Positions 17,745 through 25,632 of a stretch of 64,000 bases of DNA are shown one piece after another. The notes under the pieces were generated by a model that was not told the DNA's origin, did no database searches, and saw nothing but the letters and a program-made list of their open reading frames with translations. How positions within the stretch are numbered: the stretch's first letter is position 1; every line of letters starts with the position of its first letter. The stretch is from Maritimibacter sp. REDSEA-S28_B5 (GTDB taxonomy: Bacteria; Pseudomonadota; Alphaproteobacteria; Rhodobacterales; Rhodobacteraceae), in NCBI GenBank assembly GCA_001626765.1, contig LUOO01000022.1, forward strand, positions 26,526 to 90,525. Direction: 5' to 3'. The translations under genes were made by a program, and so were the position numbers.

Positions 17745-18179
17745 TCAACCGAGGCGTTCTTCGAGATTGTCGAGCGTGACCGCCGTGCCCTCGGCGATCC
17801 CCATCGACAGGAACCGCTCCAGCCCCTCCTCCGATCCGCAGGCGATGGTGACGACCATCGCGGTCAGATCCCCAACGGGCGTGAAGGTCACCGCGCTGTC
17901 CGCCCCCATCGCCGACCAGCCGAACCCGCGCGGCGGGTCGACCCAAGTGAAGGTCGCGGTAAAGCTGTGCCCGCTCGCATGGGTGAGCCTCAGGGTGCCG
18001 CCGAGGACCGGATCGACCACCGCCTCTGCCAGCGGCGTGCCCGACGGGTCCCACCAGCGCGCGATGTCCCCGGGCGTGGTCCAGGCGGCGAAGAGGCGTT
18101 CTGGCGTGGCGGCAATCCGGCGGGTGAAGCGGATTTCATGGGCCATGCGATCCACGGTGAAACGGTCGCTGTCCAGCAT
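17745..18179 (-). CDS. SRPBCC/AHSA1-domain protein
   Basis: 144 aa START-like fold of the activator-of-Hsp90-ATPase-1 type: EIRFTRRIAATPERLFAAWTTPGDIARWWDP, then TFTWVDPPRGFGWS and the C-terminal LERFLSMGIAEGTAVTLDNLEERL helix. These small proteins bind hydrophobic ligands. The ATG at 18179 overlaps the ArsR stop by one base (TGATG). An ArsR regulator directly followed by an AHSA1 protein is a common pairing in Proteobacteria. Confidence 0.88.
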   Translation of the reverse strand: MLDSDRFTVDRMAHEIRFTRRIAATPERLFAAWTTPGDIARWWDPSGTPLAEAVVDPVLGGTLRLTHASGHSFTATFTWVDPPRGFGWSAMGADSAVTFTPVGDLTAMVVTIACGSEEGLERFLSMGIAEGTAVTLDNLEERLG

Positions 18180-18499
18180 CACTTGCCCGCCTTTTCGTCC
18201 GCCATCATCCGTTCGAGGTTATCCAGCCGCGCCTCCCACTCCGCCCGGAACGGCGCGAGCCATTGGTCGATGTCCCGCAGCGCAGCAGGGTTCAGCCGCC
18301 GCGGCCGCGCATTCCCGCGCACTTCGGTCGTGATGATCTTGGCAGCTTCCAGCACCTTCAGGTGTTTCGAGATCGTGGGCTGCGCGAGGTCATGCGGCGC
18401 GGCGAGGTCCGTGACACTCGCCTCCCCCGCCAGCAACTGCGCCACCATCGCCCGGCGCGTGGGGTCGCCCAGGGCGGCAAACACCTGGTCCAGAGACAT
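18179..18499 (-). CDS. ArsR-family transcriptional regulator
   Basis: 106-aa winged-helix regulator beginning MSLDQVFAALGDPTRRAMVAQLL, with the helix-turn-helix HDLAQPTISKHLKVLEAAKIITTE and a wing (GNARPRRLN). There is no arsenic-type Cys pair, so it is of the AHSA1-associated, non-metal group. ATG 18499 is preferred to an in-frame start at 18544 because the domain begins there. It is transcribed with the AHSA1 gene, probably autoregulated. Confidence 0.9.
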   Translation of the reverse strand: MSLDQVFAALGDPTRRAMVAQLLAGEASVTDLAAPHDLAQPTISKHLKVLEAAKIITTEVRGNARPRRLNPAALRDIDQWLAPFRAEWEARLDNLERMMADEKAGK

Positions 18500-18568
18500 G
18501 GGGCACCTCGCTTCGCCAAAATCGCCACTCAGCAATATAGCCAAATGGCGATTCTATCAAGCCCGCCC

Positions 18569-19353
18569 TCACACCGGGTTCTGCAGGCTCCCGTCCTTGA
18601 GGAACCCGAGGATATTGTCCGCCCCTCGTCCACCACCTCGCCGCGCGAGATATTCACGACCACCGCATGCTCCGGCATCGCCGCAAAGACGCTGCGCCCG
18701 ATCAGATGCGTGGTCTCCGCACCCCCCGGCACCGCGACGACAAGCACATCGGCCCAAGCCGCCACATCCTCGATCCGCTCCATCTGCTTGGCGGGCACCT
18801 CGCATTTCTTGGGGCTGCGGTTGTAAAAGAGCACGTTCATCCCGAAGCCATGATGGGCCCGCCGCGCGATGGCCTGCCCGATCCGCCCCATGCCGATGAC
18901 CCCCAGCGTCTTGCCGGTCATGTGCAGGCCCAGCATCTGCATCGGATGCCAGCCCTCCCAGTCGCCCGATCGCACCAGCCGCTCGCCCTCGCCCGCCCGG
19001 CGGCAGGTCATCAGCATCAGCGTCAGCGCAATATCCGCCGTCGCATCGGTCACCGCGCCCGGCGTGTTGGTCACGGCCACGCCTGCCACCTTCGCCGCCG
19101 CCACGTCGATGTGGTTATAGCCCACCCCGAAATTCGCGATCAGCTTGCAGCGCGGCTTGCCCGCCTTGGCGAAAACGTCGGCGCTGAACCGGTCCCCCAA
19201 CGAGCAGAGCACCGCGTCGTAGCCTTGCAAAGCGGCGACCATCTCGTCCTCGTTCATCGGCCATGTCGCCTCACGCAGGTCGATGTCATGCTCCGCCGCC
19301 AGAGCCTCGATCACCGGCTCGGGCAGGGGCCGCGCCACCAGAACCAGCGCCAT
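18569..19353 (-). pseudogene. D-2-hydroxyacid dehydrogenase, internal deletion with frameshift
   Basis: The 5' part encodes a D-isomer-specific 2-hydroxyacid dehydrogenase (glyoxylate/hydroxypyruvate reductase type): NFGVGYNHIDVAAAKVAGV, the NAD motif GVIGMGRIGQAIARR, and VNISRGEVVDE, where the catalytic Arg and Glu regions begin. After GEVVDE (about 18625) the frame turns to nonsense. In another frame the proper C-terminus ADNILGFLKDGSLQNPV is readable and ends at the stop 18569-18571. About 60 codons that should lie between, including the GLDVYE segment and the catalytic PHLG histidine, are missing, and the join is out of frame. ATG 19353 overlaps the stop of the CsaA-like gene by one base. 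Confidence 0.82.
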
Positions 19354-19703
19354 CAGTAAAGCCTCCCGCCGTTGGGCACGCTCTTGTCCGGGGTGATCAG
19401 CACGACCTCGCCCTCTGCGTCCGGCACGCCCAGCACCAATATTTCCGACATGAACTTGCCGATCTGGCGCGGCGGGAAATTGACCACGGCCATGACCTCT
19501 TTGCCCACCACGCTTTCGGGCGTGTAATGCTTCGTGATCTGGGCGGAGGATTTCTTGACCCCGATCTCGTCCCCGAAATCGACCCAGAGTTTGATCGCGG
19601 GACGCCGCGCCTCGGGAAAGGGTTCGGCGTTCACAACGGTGCCCTTGCGCACGTCGACCTTGAGGAAATCTTCGAACCCGATTTCGGCGGACAGCGTGTT
19701 CAT
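19353..19703 (-). CDS. CsaA-like tRNA-binding-domain protein
   Basis: 116 aa, single OB-fold of the tRNA-binding (EMAP/CsaA) type: FEDFLKVDVRKGTVVNAEPFPEARRPAIKLWVDFGDEIGVKKSSAQIT, then VNFPPRQIGKFMSEILVLGV and ending NGGRLY. CsaA is described as a chaperone-like protein linked to export in Bacillus; its role here is unproven. It sits in a coupled run: the ATG overlaps the proC stop by 4 bases and its own stop overlaps the dehydrogenase start. Confidence 0.9.
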   Translation of the reverse strand: MNTLSAEIGFEDFLKVDVRKGTVVNAEPFPEARRPAIKLWVDFGDEIGVKKSSAQITKHYTPESVVGKEVMAVVNFPPRQIGKFMSEILVLGVPDAEGEVVLITPDKSVPNGGRLY

Positions 19704-20512
19704 GCGCCCAGCTCCCGCGAGCGATCCGCGGCCGCCCTGACCGCGCGCGACAGAAGCGCGGGGAAGCCGCTCGCCTCATCCATGAGAACCTCCAGCGCCG
19801 CCTGCGTCGTGCCATTGGGCGAGGTCACGTTGACCCGAAGCTGTCCCGGATCCTCGTCCGCATCCTCGGCCAGTTGCCCGGCCCCGCCCACCGTCGCCTT
19901 GGCCAGCGCCATGGCGAGGTCAGGCGACAGCCCCTGCTCGACCCCGGCTGCGGCCAGCGTTTCGATGAGGTGAAAGACATAGGCGGGACCCGACCCCGAC
20001 ACCGCCGTCACGGCATCCATCTGCCCCTCGTCGTCGAGCCGCACGACCTGACCCACGGCGGACAGCAGCGCCTCGGCAAGCGCCACGTGGTCCGCGCTTG
20101 CCGCGCCATTGCCGATGATCGCCGTGATCCCGCGTCCCACCGCGGCTGGCGTATTGGGCATCGAGCGCACGACGGGCGTTCCGGCCCCCAGCATCCGCTC
20201 ATAGGTTGCGATGGTTACCCCGGCAGCGACCGACACGAACAAGGTTTCGCCATTGCCCATGGCCGCGAGCGTGGGCAGCGCGTCGCCCATCATCTGCGGT
20301 TTCACGGCGACGAGCACGACGGCGGGCGCATCGGGTAGGTCTTTGTTCAGATGCACACCGGTGCCCTGAAGCCAGTCCGAAGGTTTCGGATCGAGCACCC
20401 AGACGCTTGTGGCAGGCAGACCGCCCGCGAGCCAGCCCGCCAGCATCGCGGACCCCATCTTGCCGCAGCCAAGCAGCACGAGTCCCCGCGTCTCGACATC
20501 CTTCATGTCCAT
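19700..20512 (-). CDS. proC: Pyrroline-5-carboxylate reductase
   Basis: Last step of proline synthesis: NAD(P)H reduction of 1-pyrroline-5-carboxylate. 270 aa with the Rossmann motif LLGCGKMGSAMLAGWL, the VAVKPQM motif, VVRSMPNTPAAVGRGITAI, and the C-terminal signature GSGPAYVFHLIETLAAAGVEQGL plus SPNGTTQAALEVL that lines the proline site. GGAGG lies at normal distance from ATG 20512. It heads the three-gene coupled run proC, csaA-like, dehydrogenase remnant. Confidence 0.96.
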   Translation of the reverse strand: MDMKDVETRGLVLLGCGKMGSAMLAGWLAGGLPATSVWVLDPKPSDWLQGTGVHLNKDLPDAPAVVLVAVKPQMMGDALPTLAAMGNGETLFVSVAAGVTIATYERMLGAGTPVVRSMPNTPAAVGRGITAIIGNGAASADHVALAEALLSAVGQVVRLDDEGQMDAVTAVSGSGPAYVFHLIETLAAAGVEQGLSPDLAMALAKATVGGAGQLAEDADEDPGQLRVNVTSPNGTTQAALEVLMDEASGFPALLSRAVRAAADRSRELGA

Positions 20513-20616
20513 GATCGCCCTCCTGTCCTTTCTCGCGGGACGCTAGGCGCAAGCGCTTCGATGTGCAACGGGAGCGCGAGAAATGCCGGCCGGCACCAAG
20601 AAGGGAAAACATGTCG

Positions 20617-20651
20617 AAAAAAGCGAACGGGGGGACCAAAGCCCCCCCGTT
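20617..20651 (-). terminator. Rho-independent terminator after the YbjN-domain gene
   Basis: Read on the reverse strand, AACGGGGGG pairs with CCCCCCGTT (20626-20634 with 20643-20651), followed after three bases by six T (20617-20622 as A on the forward strand). It lies 34 bases beyond the YbjN-domain stop. Confidence 0.85.
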
Positions 20652-20684
20652 ACCCGTATGAAACCCGTTCCAGGTATCAGGCGT

Positions 20685-21188
20685 CTACGCGCGACCGTAA
20701 GCCTCGGCCATCGCCACCTGCATGGCCGCTTCCACGCTCTTGTCGCTCCAGTTCACGAGCTGGAAGGCGGGGTAGAAGCGTTCACAGTTGCCCACGGCGG
20801 AGGAGATGAGCCGCCCGAGCTGTTCCGTGCCCGCCACCAGACCGCCCGCCAGCACGAGGCCGTAGCGGAAGACCATGAGACGCTGTTCGTGCCAGTAGGT
20901 GAAAGCGCCGTCCCAGACCATGTCGTTGGTCGTATTGAGCGCTTCGTAAAGCTGCGGGAGACGATGCTCCGGCGGCTCCATTTCGAAGGTGCAGATCAGG
21001 CGCAAAGTCTCGTCGTAGGGCGACCAGGCGAGCGTGATCGAATAGGTGCGCCACTGTCCTTCGACAGCCATGGCAATCTGGTCGTCACCGACCCTGTCGA
21101 AGTCCCACGCGTGGTGCTCGGCGAGGGTTTCAACAATGTCGATGGGATGCAGTTCTTCGCCGTCGAGATAATGCTCGGTCGCCGCCAT
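20685..21188 (-). CDS. YbjN-domain protein
   Basis: 167 aa, single YbjN / type III secretion chaperone-like domain: HYLDGEELHPIDIVETLAEHHAWDFDRVGDDQIAMAVEG, then LRLICTFEMEPPEHRLPQLYEALNTTNDMVWDGAFTYWHEQRLMVFRYGLVL and a long C-terminal helix. In E. coli YbjN affects motility and stress responses; the role here is open. The ATG at 21188 is chosen because upstream in-frame residues are not YbjN-like. It is followed by a strong terminator and appears to be a single-gene unit. Confidence 0.88.
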   Translation of the reverse strand: MAATEHYLDGEELHPIDIVETLAEHHAWDFDRVGDDQIAMAVEGQWRTYSITLAWSPYDETLRLICTFEMEPPEHRLPQLYEALNTTNDMVWDGAFTYWHEQRLMVFRYGLVLAGGLVAGTEQLGRLISSAVGNCERFYPAFQLVNWSDKSVEAAMQVAMAEAYGRA

Positions 21189-21593
21189 GGCTTGCCCCTT
21201 CTGCTCGGTGAGCCCTCGCGGATGCAGAAACGCTAGGACTCGGTGCCTGTACAGGGTTTGGCGTCTGATGCGCCGTGTCCCTACCATATATCGTCAACTT
21301 TTCGTTGACTCCTGTAAAGGGCATTCTGAATTATTTGGGATTTTCCAATGTTGTGAGTCGCTTGCGGACTCGCCGGTTACACAATTTCCACATTTTCCAC
21401 CGTTTTTTCTCGGATTTTCGGGGCGTTAACCACGTTGTAGAGCGGCAAAGCAACCACCTGAAACGGGGATCCGTGGGTGATCTGATCTGACGAAGCGCGA
21501 TCGCGACCCGCCTGAGACCGCTCAACTTTGCCGCATTGCAGCATCGCGGGCACACCGGGCACCGCGGATTTCAGACCTCCGGTTGCCCCATCG
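21189..21593. other. 405-base intergenic region upstream of the YbjN gene
   Basis: No gene is supported here. The region is richer in A+T than its neighbours and should hold the YbjN promoter. It has a short perfect inverted repeat, GTCAAC (21293-21298) and GTTGAC (21304-21309) separated by ttttc, about 105-120 bases upstream of the YbjN start, which could be an operator. No convincing terminator is seen for the GMC oxidoreductase gene ending at 21594. Confidence 0.5.
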
Positions 21594-23189
21594 CTAGCCC
21601 CGGATAAAGGCCGCCGCCTTTTCCGCGATCATCACGGTGGGCGAGGCGGTGTTGCCCGAGGTGATCGTCGGCATCACCCCGGCATCCACGACACGCAATC
21701 CGTCTATCCCGTGAACCCGCAATTCAGCGTCAACCACCGCCATGGAGTCGGATCCCATCCGGGTCGTGCCGACCGGGTGAAAAATGGTCGAGGCGATATC
21801 GCCCACACCACGCAAGAGGTCGGCGTCGGTCTCGCAGGATGGACCGGGCAGGAACTCCTCTGGCGCGTACTTCGCCATCGCCGGCATCCGCATCAGCGCC
21901 CGCGCCTGCTGCACTGCCTTGACCGCGACGAGCTTGTCCCGCTCGGCGCTCAGGTATCCCAGCCGGATGTCCGGCTGCTCCGCCGGATTGGTCGAGCGCA
22001 GGTGGGACGTTCCCCGGCTCTCGGGCCGGAGATTGCAGACCGACACGGTGATCCCAGGGAAGGGATGCAGCGGATCGCCCAGCTTGTCGGTGGTCAGAGG
22101 CTGCACGTGGTATTCCAGATCCGGCGTCGCCACGGTTTCGTCCGACCGGGTGAAGATGCCCAGCTGCGAAGGTGCCATCGACAGCGGCCCGGACCGGGTG
22201 AGCGCGTATTCCAGTCCCATCCGCACCTTGCCCACCAGCGAGTTGGACATTTCATTCAGCGTCTGGGCGTTTTTCACGCGGTAGGCGGTGCGGATCTGCA
22301 GATGATCCTGCAGGTTCTTGCCCACCCCCGGCAGATCGTGGCGGACCTCGATCCCGTGGCCTGCCAGCACCTCGGGGTCGCCGATGCCGGACAGTTCGAG
22401 GAGCTTGGGCGAGTTGATCGCCCCGGCAGCCAGAATGACCTCGCCCCGGACCCGTGCCCCTTGCGTTTCGCTCCCGACCCGCCAGCGCATCCCGACCGCG
22501 CGCTTGCCCTCGACGATCACTCGCTCGGCCAGCGCATGGGTCACGACCTTCAGGTTCGGACGGTTCATCGCAGGCTTGAGGAACGCCTTGGCCGTGGACC
22601 AGCGCACGCCCTGGTTCTGGTTCACGTCGAAGAACCCGACGCCCTCGTTGATCCCGTCGTTGAAGTCGTCGCAGACCGGGATGCCGAACTCGACCGCCGC
22701 GTCCCGGACGCTTTCGAGGACCGGCCATTTAAGCCGCTGCTTCTGCACCTTCCACTCGCCCCCTGCACCGTGAAGGTCACTGTCGCCGCCGTAGTGGTCC
22801 TCGGAGCGTTTGAAGAACGGCAGCACATCCGACCAGCCCCAGCCAACATTGCCCAACTGGCGCCAGTGGTCATAGTCGGCGGCCTGCCCGCGCATGTAGA
22901 TCATCCCGTTGATCGAGGAGCAGCCGCCCAGAACCTTTCCCCGTGGATAGGCCAGCGAACGCCCGTTCAGGCCAGGCTCCTCTGACGTGCGCATCATCCA
23001 GTCGGTGCGCGGATTGCCCATGGTGTAGAGGTAGCCGACAGGAACATGGATCCAGGGATACGAATCGCGCCCCCCGGCCTCGATCAGCAGGACACGGAGC
23101 CTCGCATCCTCGCTCAACCGGTTGGCCAGCACGCAACCCGCGGTCCCCGCCCCCACGACAATGTAATCCCACTCGCCCTCAAGCTGCAT
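21594..23189 (-). CDS. GMC-family FAD oxidoreductase (choline dehydrogenase-like)
   Basis: 531-aa flavoprotein of the glucose-methanol-choline family. The dinucleotide motif VVGAGTAGCVLANRLSE lies at 12-28, PRGKVLGGCSSINGMIYMRG near 82-101, and the second signature is GEVILAAGAINSPKLLELSGIG. The catalytic His is in STIFHPVGTTRMG and the conserved Asn in ITSGNTASPTVMIAEKAA. It oxidises an alcohol or polyol; the substrate cannot be read from sequence, and no betaine genes are nearby. It is divergent from the LytTR gene, with 64 bases between the starts. Confidence 0.92.
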   Translation of the reverse strand: MQLEGEWDYIVVGAGTAGCVLANRLSEDARLRVLLIEAGGRDSYPWIHVPVGYLYTMGNPRTDWMMRTSEEPGLNGRSLAYPRGKVLGGCSSINGMIYMRGQAADYDHWRQLGNVGWGWSDVLPFFKRSEDHYGGDSDLHGAGGEWKVQKQRLKWPVLESVRDAAVEFGIPVCDDFNDGINEGVGFFDVNQNQGVRWSTAKAFLKPAMNRPNLKVVTHALAERVIVEGKRAVGMRWRVGSETQGARVRGEVILAAGAINSPKLLELSGIGDPEVLAGHGIEVRHDLPGVGKNLQDHLQIRTAYRVKNAQTLNEMSNSLVGKVRMGLEYALTRSGPLSMAPSQLGIFTRSDETVATPDLEYHVQPLTTDKLGDPLHPFPGITVSVCNLRPESRGTSHLRSTNPAEQPDIRLGYLSAERDKLVAVKAVQQARALMRMPAMAKYAPEEFLPGPSCETDADLLRGVGDIASTIFHPVGTTRMGSDSMAVVDAELRVHGIDGLRVVDAGVMPTITSGNTASPTVMIAEKAAAFIRG

Positions 23190-23253
23190 TCAACACCTCC
23201 CCTTCCTCCTTGGCGCGAAACGTCGTGCGTCTTTCGGGTAAACCTGTGCGCAA

Positions 23254-24126
23254 ATGAACGAAACGCCGTGTTTCTCCTCACGACAATTGCCCAAGGAAAT
23301 CCGTTGCGCTATCTCCCTCAACATGAAGGCGGGGTTACAGCGGAAGTTCATTCTGATCGCATCCATGGTGGCCATCGCCACTGTGACCGGTCCCTTTGGC
23401 ACCTTTGAACAACTCTCCCTCATTGAACGGTTCTTCTACTGGGCCATCGGGATCAGCCTCATTTCGGTCTGCATGATCATCGGGATCGAGGGCATGAGCC
23501 GCATGAGGCTCTTGAAAGACAGGATTTTCGCGCAGGTGCTCGCCGGCGCGGTCCTGGCAGGTCCCTTCGGCGCGCTCATCATTCTTGCGCTCGACGCCTA
23601 CTTTCGCGGCGTGAGTTTTACCTTGGGCGGCATCGGGTTCCGCTGGGTCTTCGTGAGCCTCGTTGGTCTCGGTGTCGGTCTGATCGAACGGTCGATCCGC
23701 CCGATGCTCAAAAAATCGCAGCAGGTGGAGCTTGTCATGCCAGGGAAACCTGCAGACGAAGCCGCCACGCCGATCAACGGGGCCGCGCATCACCGCGAGC
23801 CGCCCCTGTTCCTGCGTAATCTGCCCGAGAACCTTGGCCATTCGATCATCTCGATTTCGACGCAGGACCATTACCTCGACGTGGTCACGCAAGACGGCAG
23901 CGACCGGATCCTGAAGCGCATGTCGGATGCCATCGCAGAGCTTAACGGCTATCCGGGAATGCAGATCCACCGCTCGCACTGGGTCGCGCTCGACGCCATC
24001 GAGGATATGGAACGCGACGGGCGCAATGTGCGGGTGCGGCTCAAGAACGGCGAGGTGCTGCCCGTAAGCCGGCCCAACGTGGAGCCGCTCGCAGCGGCCC
24101 TGGGGCGGGACGAACAGTCGATCTGA
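23254..24126 (+). CDS. Membrane-bound LytTR-type DNA-binding regulator
   Basis: 290 aa. Four membrane helices (roughly residues 32-50, 62-80, 92-112, 126-145) are followed by a cytoplasmic LytTR domain from about 198: FLRNLPENLGHSIISISTQDHYLDVVTQDGSDRILKRMSDAIAEL, MQIHRSHWVALDAIEDMERDG and the final RLKNGEVLPVSRPNVEPLAAAL. Such fusions are one-component membrane sensors. The start is uncertain: neither ATG 23254 nor the in-frame ATG 23323 has a good ribosome binding site. Target genes are unknown; the divergent GMC gene is one candidate. Confidence 0.88.
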   Translation: MNETPCFSSRQLPKEIRCAISLNMKAGLQRKFILIASMVAIATVTGPFGTFEQLSLIERFFYWAIGISLISVCMIIGIEGMSRMRLLKDRIFAQVLAGAVLAGPFGALIILALDAYFRGVSFTLGGIGFRWVFVSLVGLGVGLIERSIRPMLKKSQQVELVMPGKPADEAATPINGAAHHREPPLFLRNLPENLGHSIISISTQDHYLDVVTQDGSDRILKRMSDAIAELNGYPGMQIHRSHWVALDAIEDMERDGRNVRVRLKNGEVLPVSRPNVEPLAAALGRDEQSI

Positions 24127-24456
24127 CGGCGCTGCGACCGCGGGTGTGGTGGCTTGCGACTAGCCGCACAGGACGGTGCGAAAGCCTTCGCACCTGCACA
24201 GATTAACCTTGTTATGACCTGCTCTCCTGCAACACATTGGGAAACAGGCATAATTTCCACTCCAAGATTCTAGAATTCTAGAATCCCGGAATCCTGTGCG
24301 GGATCCGGCCCCTTTCGCCGACGTATCCGAGCACCTAGGTTCAACACCGAACGAACAGACCGCGCGCCCCGACCCGACGTCCGGCGCGAAACGCGACACG
24401 TCGAACCGTTCTCAACAGGTGCTGCGCAGGGGCGCGGCGCCCCAGAAGGAGCAACC
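24127..24456. other. 330-base intergenic region with hairpin and dispersed repeat
   Basis: No gene is supported. A perfect 8-bp stem-loop (24175-24182 with 24187-24194, loop agcc) lies about 50 bases after the LytTR stop but has no T-run. The dispersed palindromic element at 24261-24294 is listed separately. The stretch before the luciferase-like gene probably contains its promoter; AAGGAG is at normal distance from ATG 24457. Confidence 0.5.
24261..24294 (-). repeat. Dispersed 34-base palindromic element, copy 1
   Basis: Its reverse complement matches 50659-50692 at 33 of 34 positions. The core is the perfect palindrome attctagaattctagaat, markedly A+T-rich against a high-GC background. It lies 163 bases upstream of the luciferase-like gene, outside any gene. 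Confidence 0.75.
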
Positions 24457-25458
24457 ATGACCGCCTATTCCATCCTTGACCTTGCCCCTATTCCTGACGG
24501 ATTCACGGCGGCCGATGCCCTCGCCAATTCCGTGGACCTCGCGCAGAACGCCGAAGCGCAGGGCTATACCCGCTACTGGTTCGCCGAGCACCACAACACC
24601 ACCGGGATCGCCAGCGCGGCGACCTCGATCGTCATCGGCCATGTGGCCGGGCAGACGAAGACCATCCGCGTCGGCGCGGGCGGCATCATGCTGCCCAACC
24701 ACGCGCCCCTCATGGTGGCCGAGCAGTTTGGCACGCTGGCCACGCTTTACCCGAACCGGATCGACCTTGGCCTTGGCCGTGCGCCGGGCACCGACATGGC
24801 GACCGCGCGGGCGCTGCGCCGGATGATGCAGCAGGCGGATACTTTCCCCGAGGACGTGATCGAACTCTTGAGCTACCTTGCCCCTCCGCAGGAAGGCCAG
24901 CGTATCCTCGCGGTGCCGGGCGAGGGCACCGAGGTCCCGATCTACATGCTCGGATCAAGCCTTTTCGGCGCGCAGCTTGCCGCGCATCTGGGGCTGCCCT
25001 ATGCCTTTGCCAGCCATTTTGCCCCCGACGCGCTGGACGATGCCGCATATATCTATCGCCGGGATTTCAAGCCGGGACAGATCGACAAGCCGCATTTCAT
25101 CCTCGCGGCGAACCTCTTTGCCGCCGATACGGACGAAGAAGCGGCCCGCCTGCGCACCTCGATGCAGCAGAGTTTCCTAAAGATCCGGCGGGGCGAGATG
25201 CGGGGGAAACTGCCCAAGCCCGTGGACGACTTTGGCCTCGTCGCCACGCCCGACGAACAGGCGATGGTCAACCACATGCTGCGGATCACGGCGGTGGGTG
25301 GCCCGAAACGTGTGCAATCACAGCTTGCCAACCTGATCGAACGCTATCGCCCCGACGAGATCATCCTCACCGGCATGATCCACGACCACGCTGCCCGGCG
25401 ACGCTCGTTCGAGATCGGGGCACAGGCGATGCAGGCGCTGAATTCGGTCGCCGCGTAG
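24457..25458 (+). CDS. LLM-class flavin-dependent monooxygenase
   Basis: 333-aa luciferase-like TIM-barrel protein of the MsnO8/YhbW type: [86 protein letters not shown] and [26 protein letters not shown]. Members use reduced flavin (FMNH2) and O2; the substrate is unknown. AAGGAG precedes ATG 24457. It converges on cydX, with 19 bases between the stops. Confidence 0.92.
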   Translation: MTAYSILDLAPIPDGFTAADALANSVDLAQNAEAQGYTRYWFAEHHNTTGIASAATSIVIGHVAGQTKTIRVGAGGIMLPNHAPLMVAEQFGTLATLYPNRIDLGLGRAPGTDMATARALRRMMQQADTFPEDVIELLSYLAPPQEGQRILAVPGEGTEVPIYMLGSSLFGAQLAAHLGLPYAFASHFAPDALDDAAYIYRRDFKPGQIDKPHFILAANLFAADTDEEAARLRTSMQQSFLKIRRGEMRGKLPKPVDDFGLVATPDEQAMVNHMLRITAVGGPKRVQSQLANLIERYRPDEIILTGMIHDHAARRRSFEIGAQAMQALNSVAA

Positions 25459-25477
25459 AATGGGGTTCGACCCCGTC

Positions 25478-25621
25478 CTACCGCACCCCGCGCTTTTCCC
25501 GTTCGCGTTCGTCACCTTCGCGCGCGAGCCGCTGGTCTTCGCGTAGCTCGAGCCACATGGCGTTGAGCACGGCGAACATCGCGGCGAGCGGCAGGCCAAG
25601 GATCCAGGCGAAATACCACAT
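25478..25621 (-). CDS. cydX: Cytochrome bd oxidase small subunit CydX
   Basis: 47-aa single-helix protein beginning MWYFAWILGLPLAAMFAVLNAMWLE, the typical CydX/CbdX pattern (WYFAWILG and an Asn-Ala-Met-Trp end of the helix), followed by a charged cytoplasmic tail rich in Arg and Glu. CydX stabilises the haem b/d centre of the bd oxidase. It lies 11 bases after cydB on the same strand. The start ATG 25621 is the first codon of the recognised motif. Confidence 0.9.
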   Translation of the reverse strand: MWYFAWILGLPLAAMFAVLNAMWLELREDQRLAREGDEREREKRGVR

Positions 25622-25632
25622 CTGTCAGCCTC

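Noticed and set aside
24175-24194. Hairpin after the LytTR gene as a rho-independent terminator
   Set aside because: The stem is perfect but no T-run follows, so I only note it within the intergenic region.
24261-24294. Reading the palindromic element as an insertion-sequence end
   Set aside because: No transposase gene, target-site duplication or long terminal inverted repeat is nearby; the element is short and intergenic in both places.
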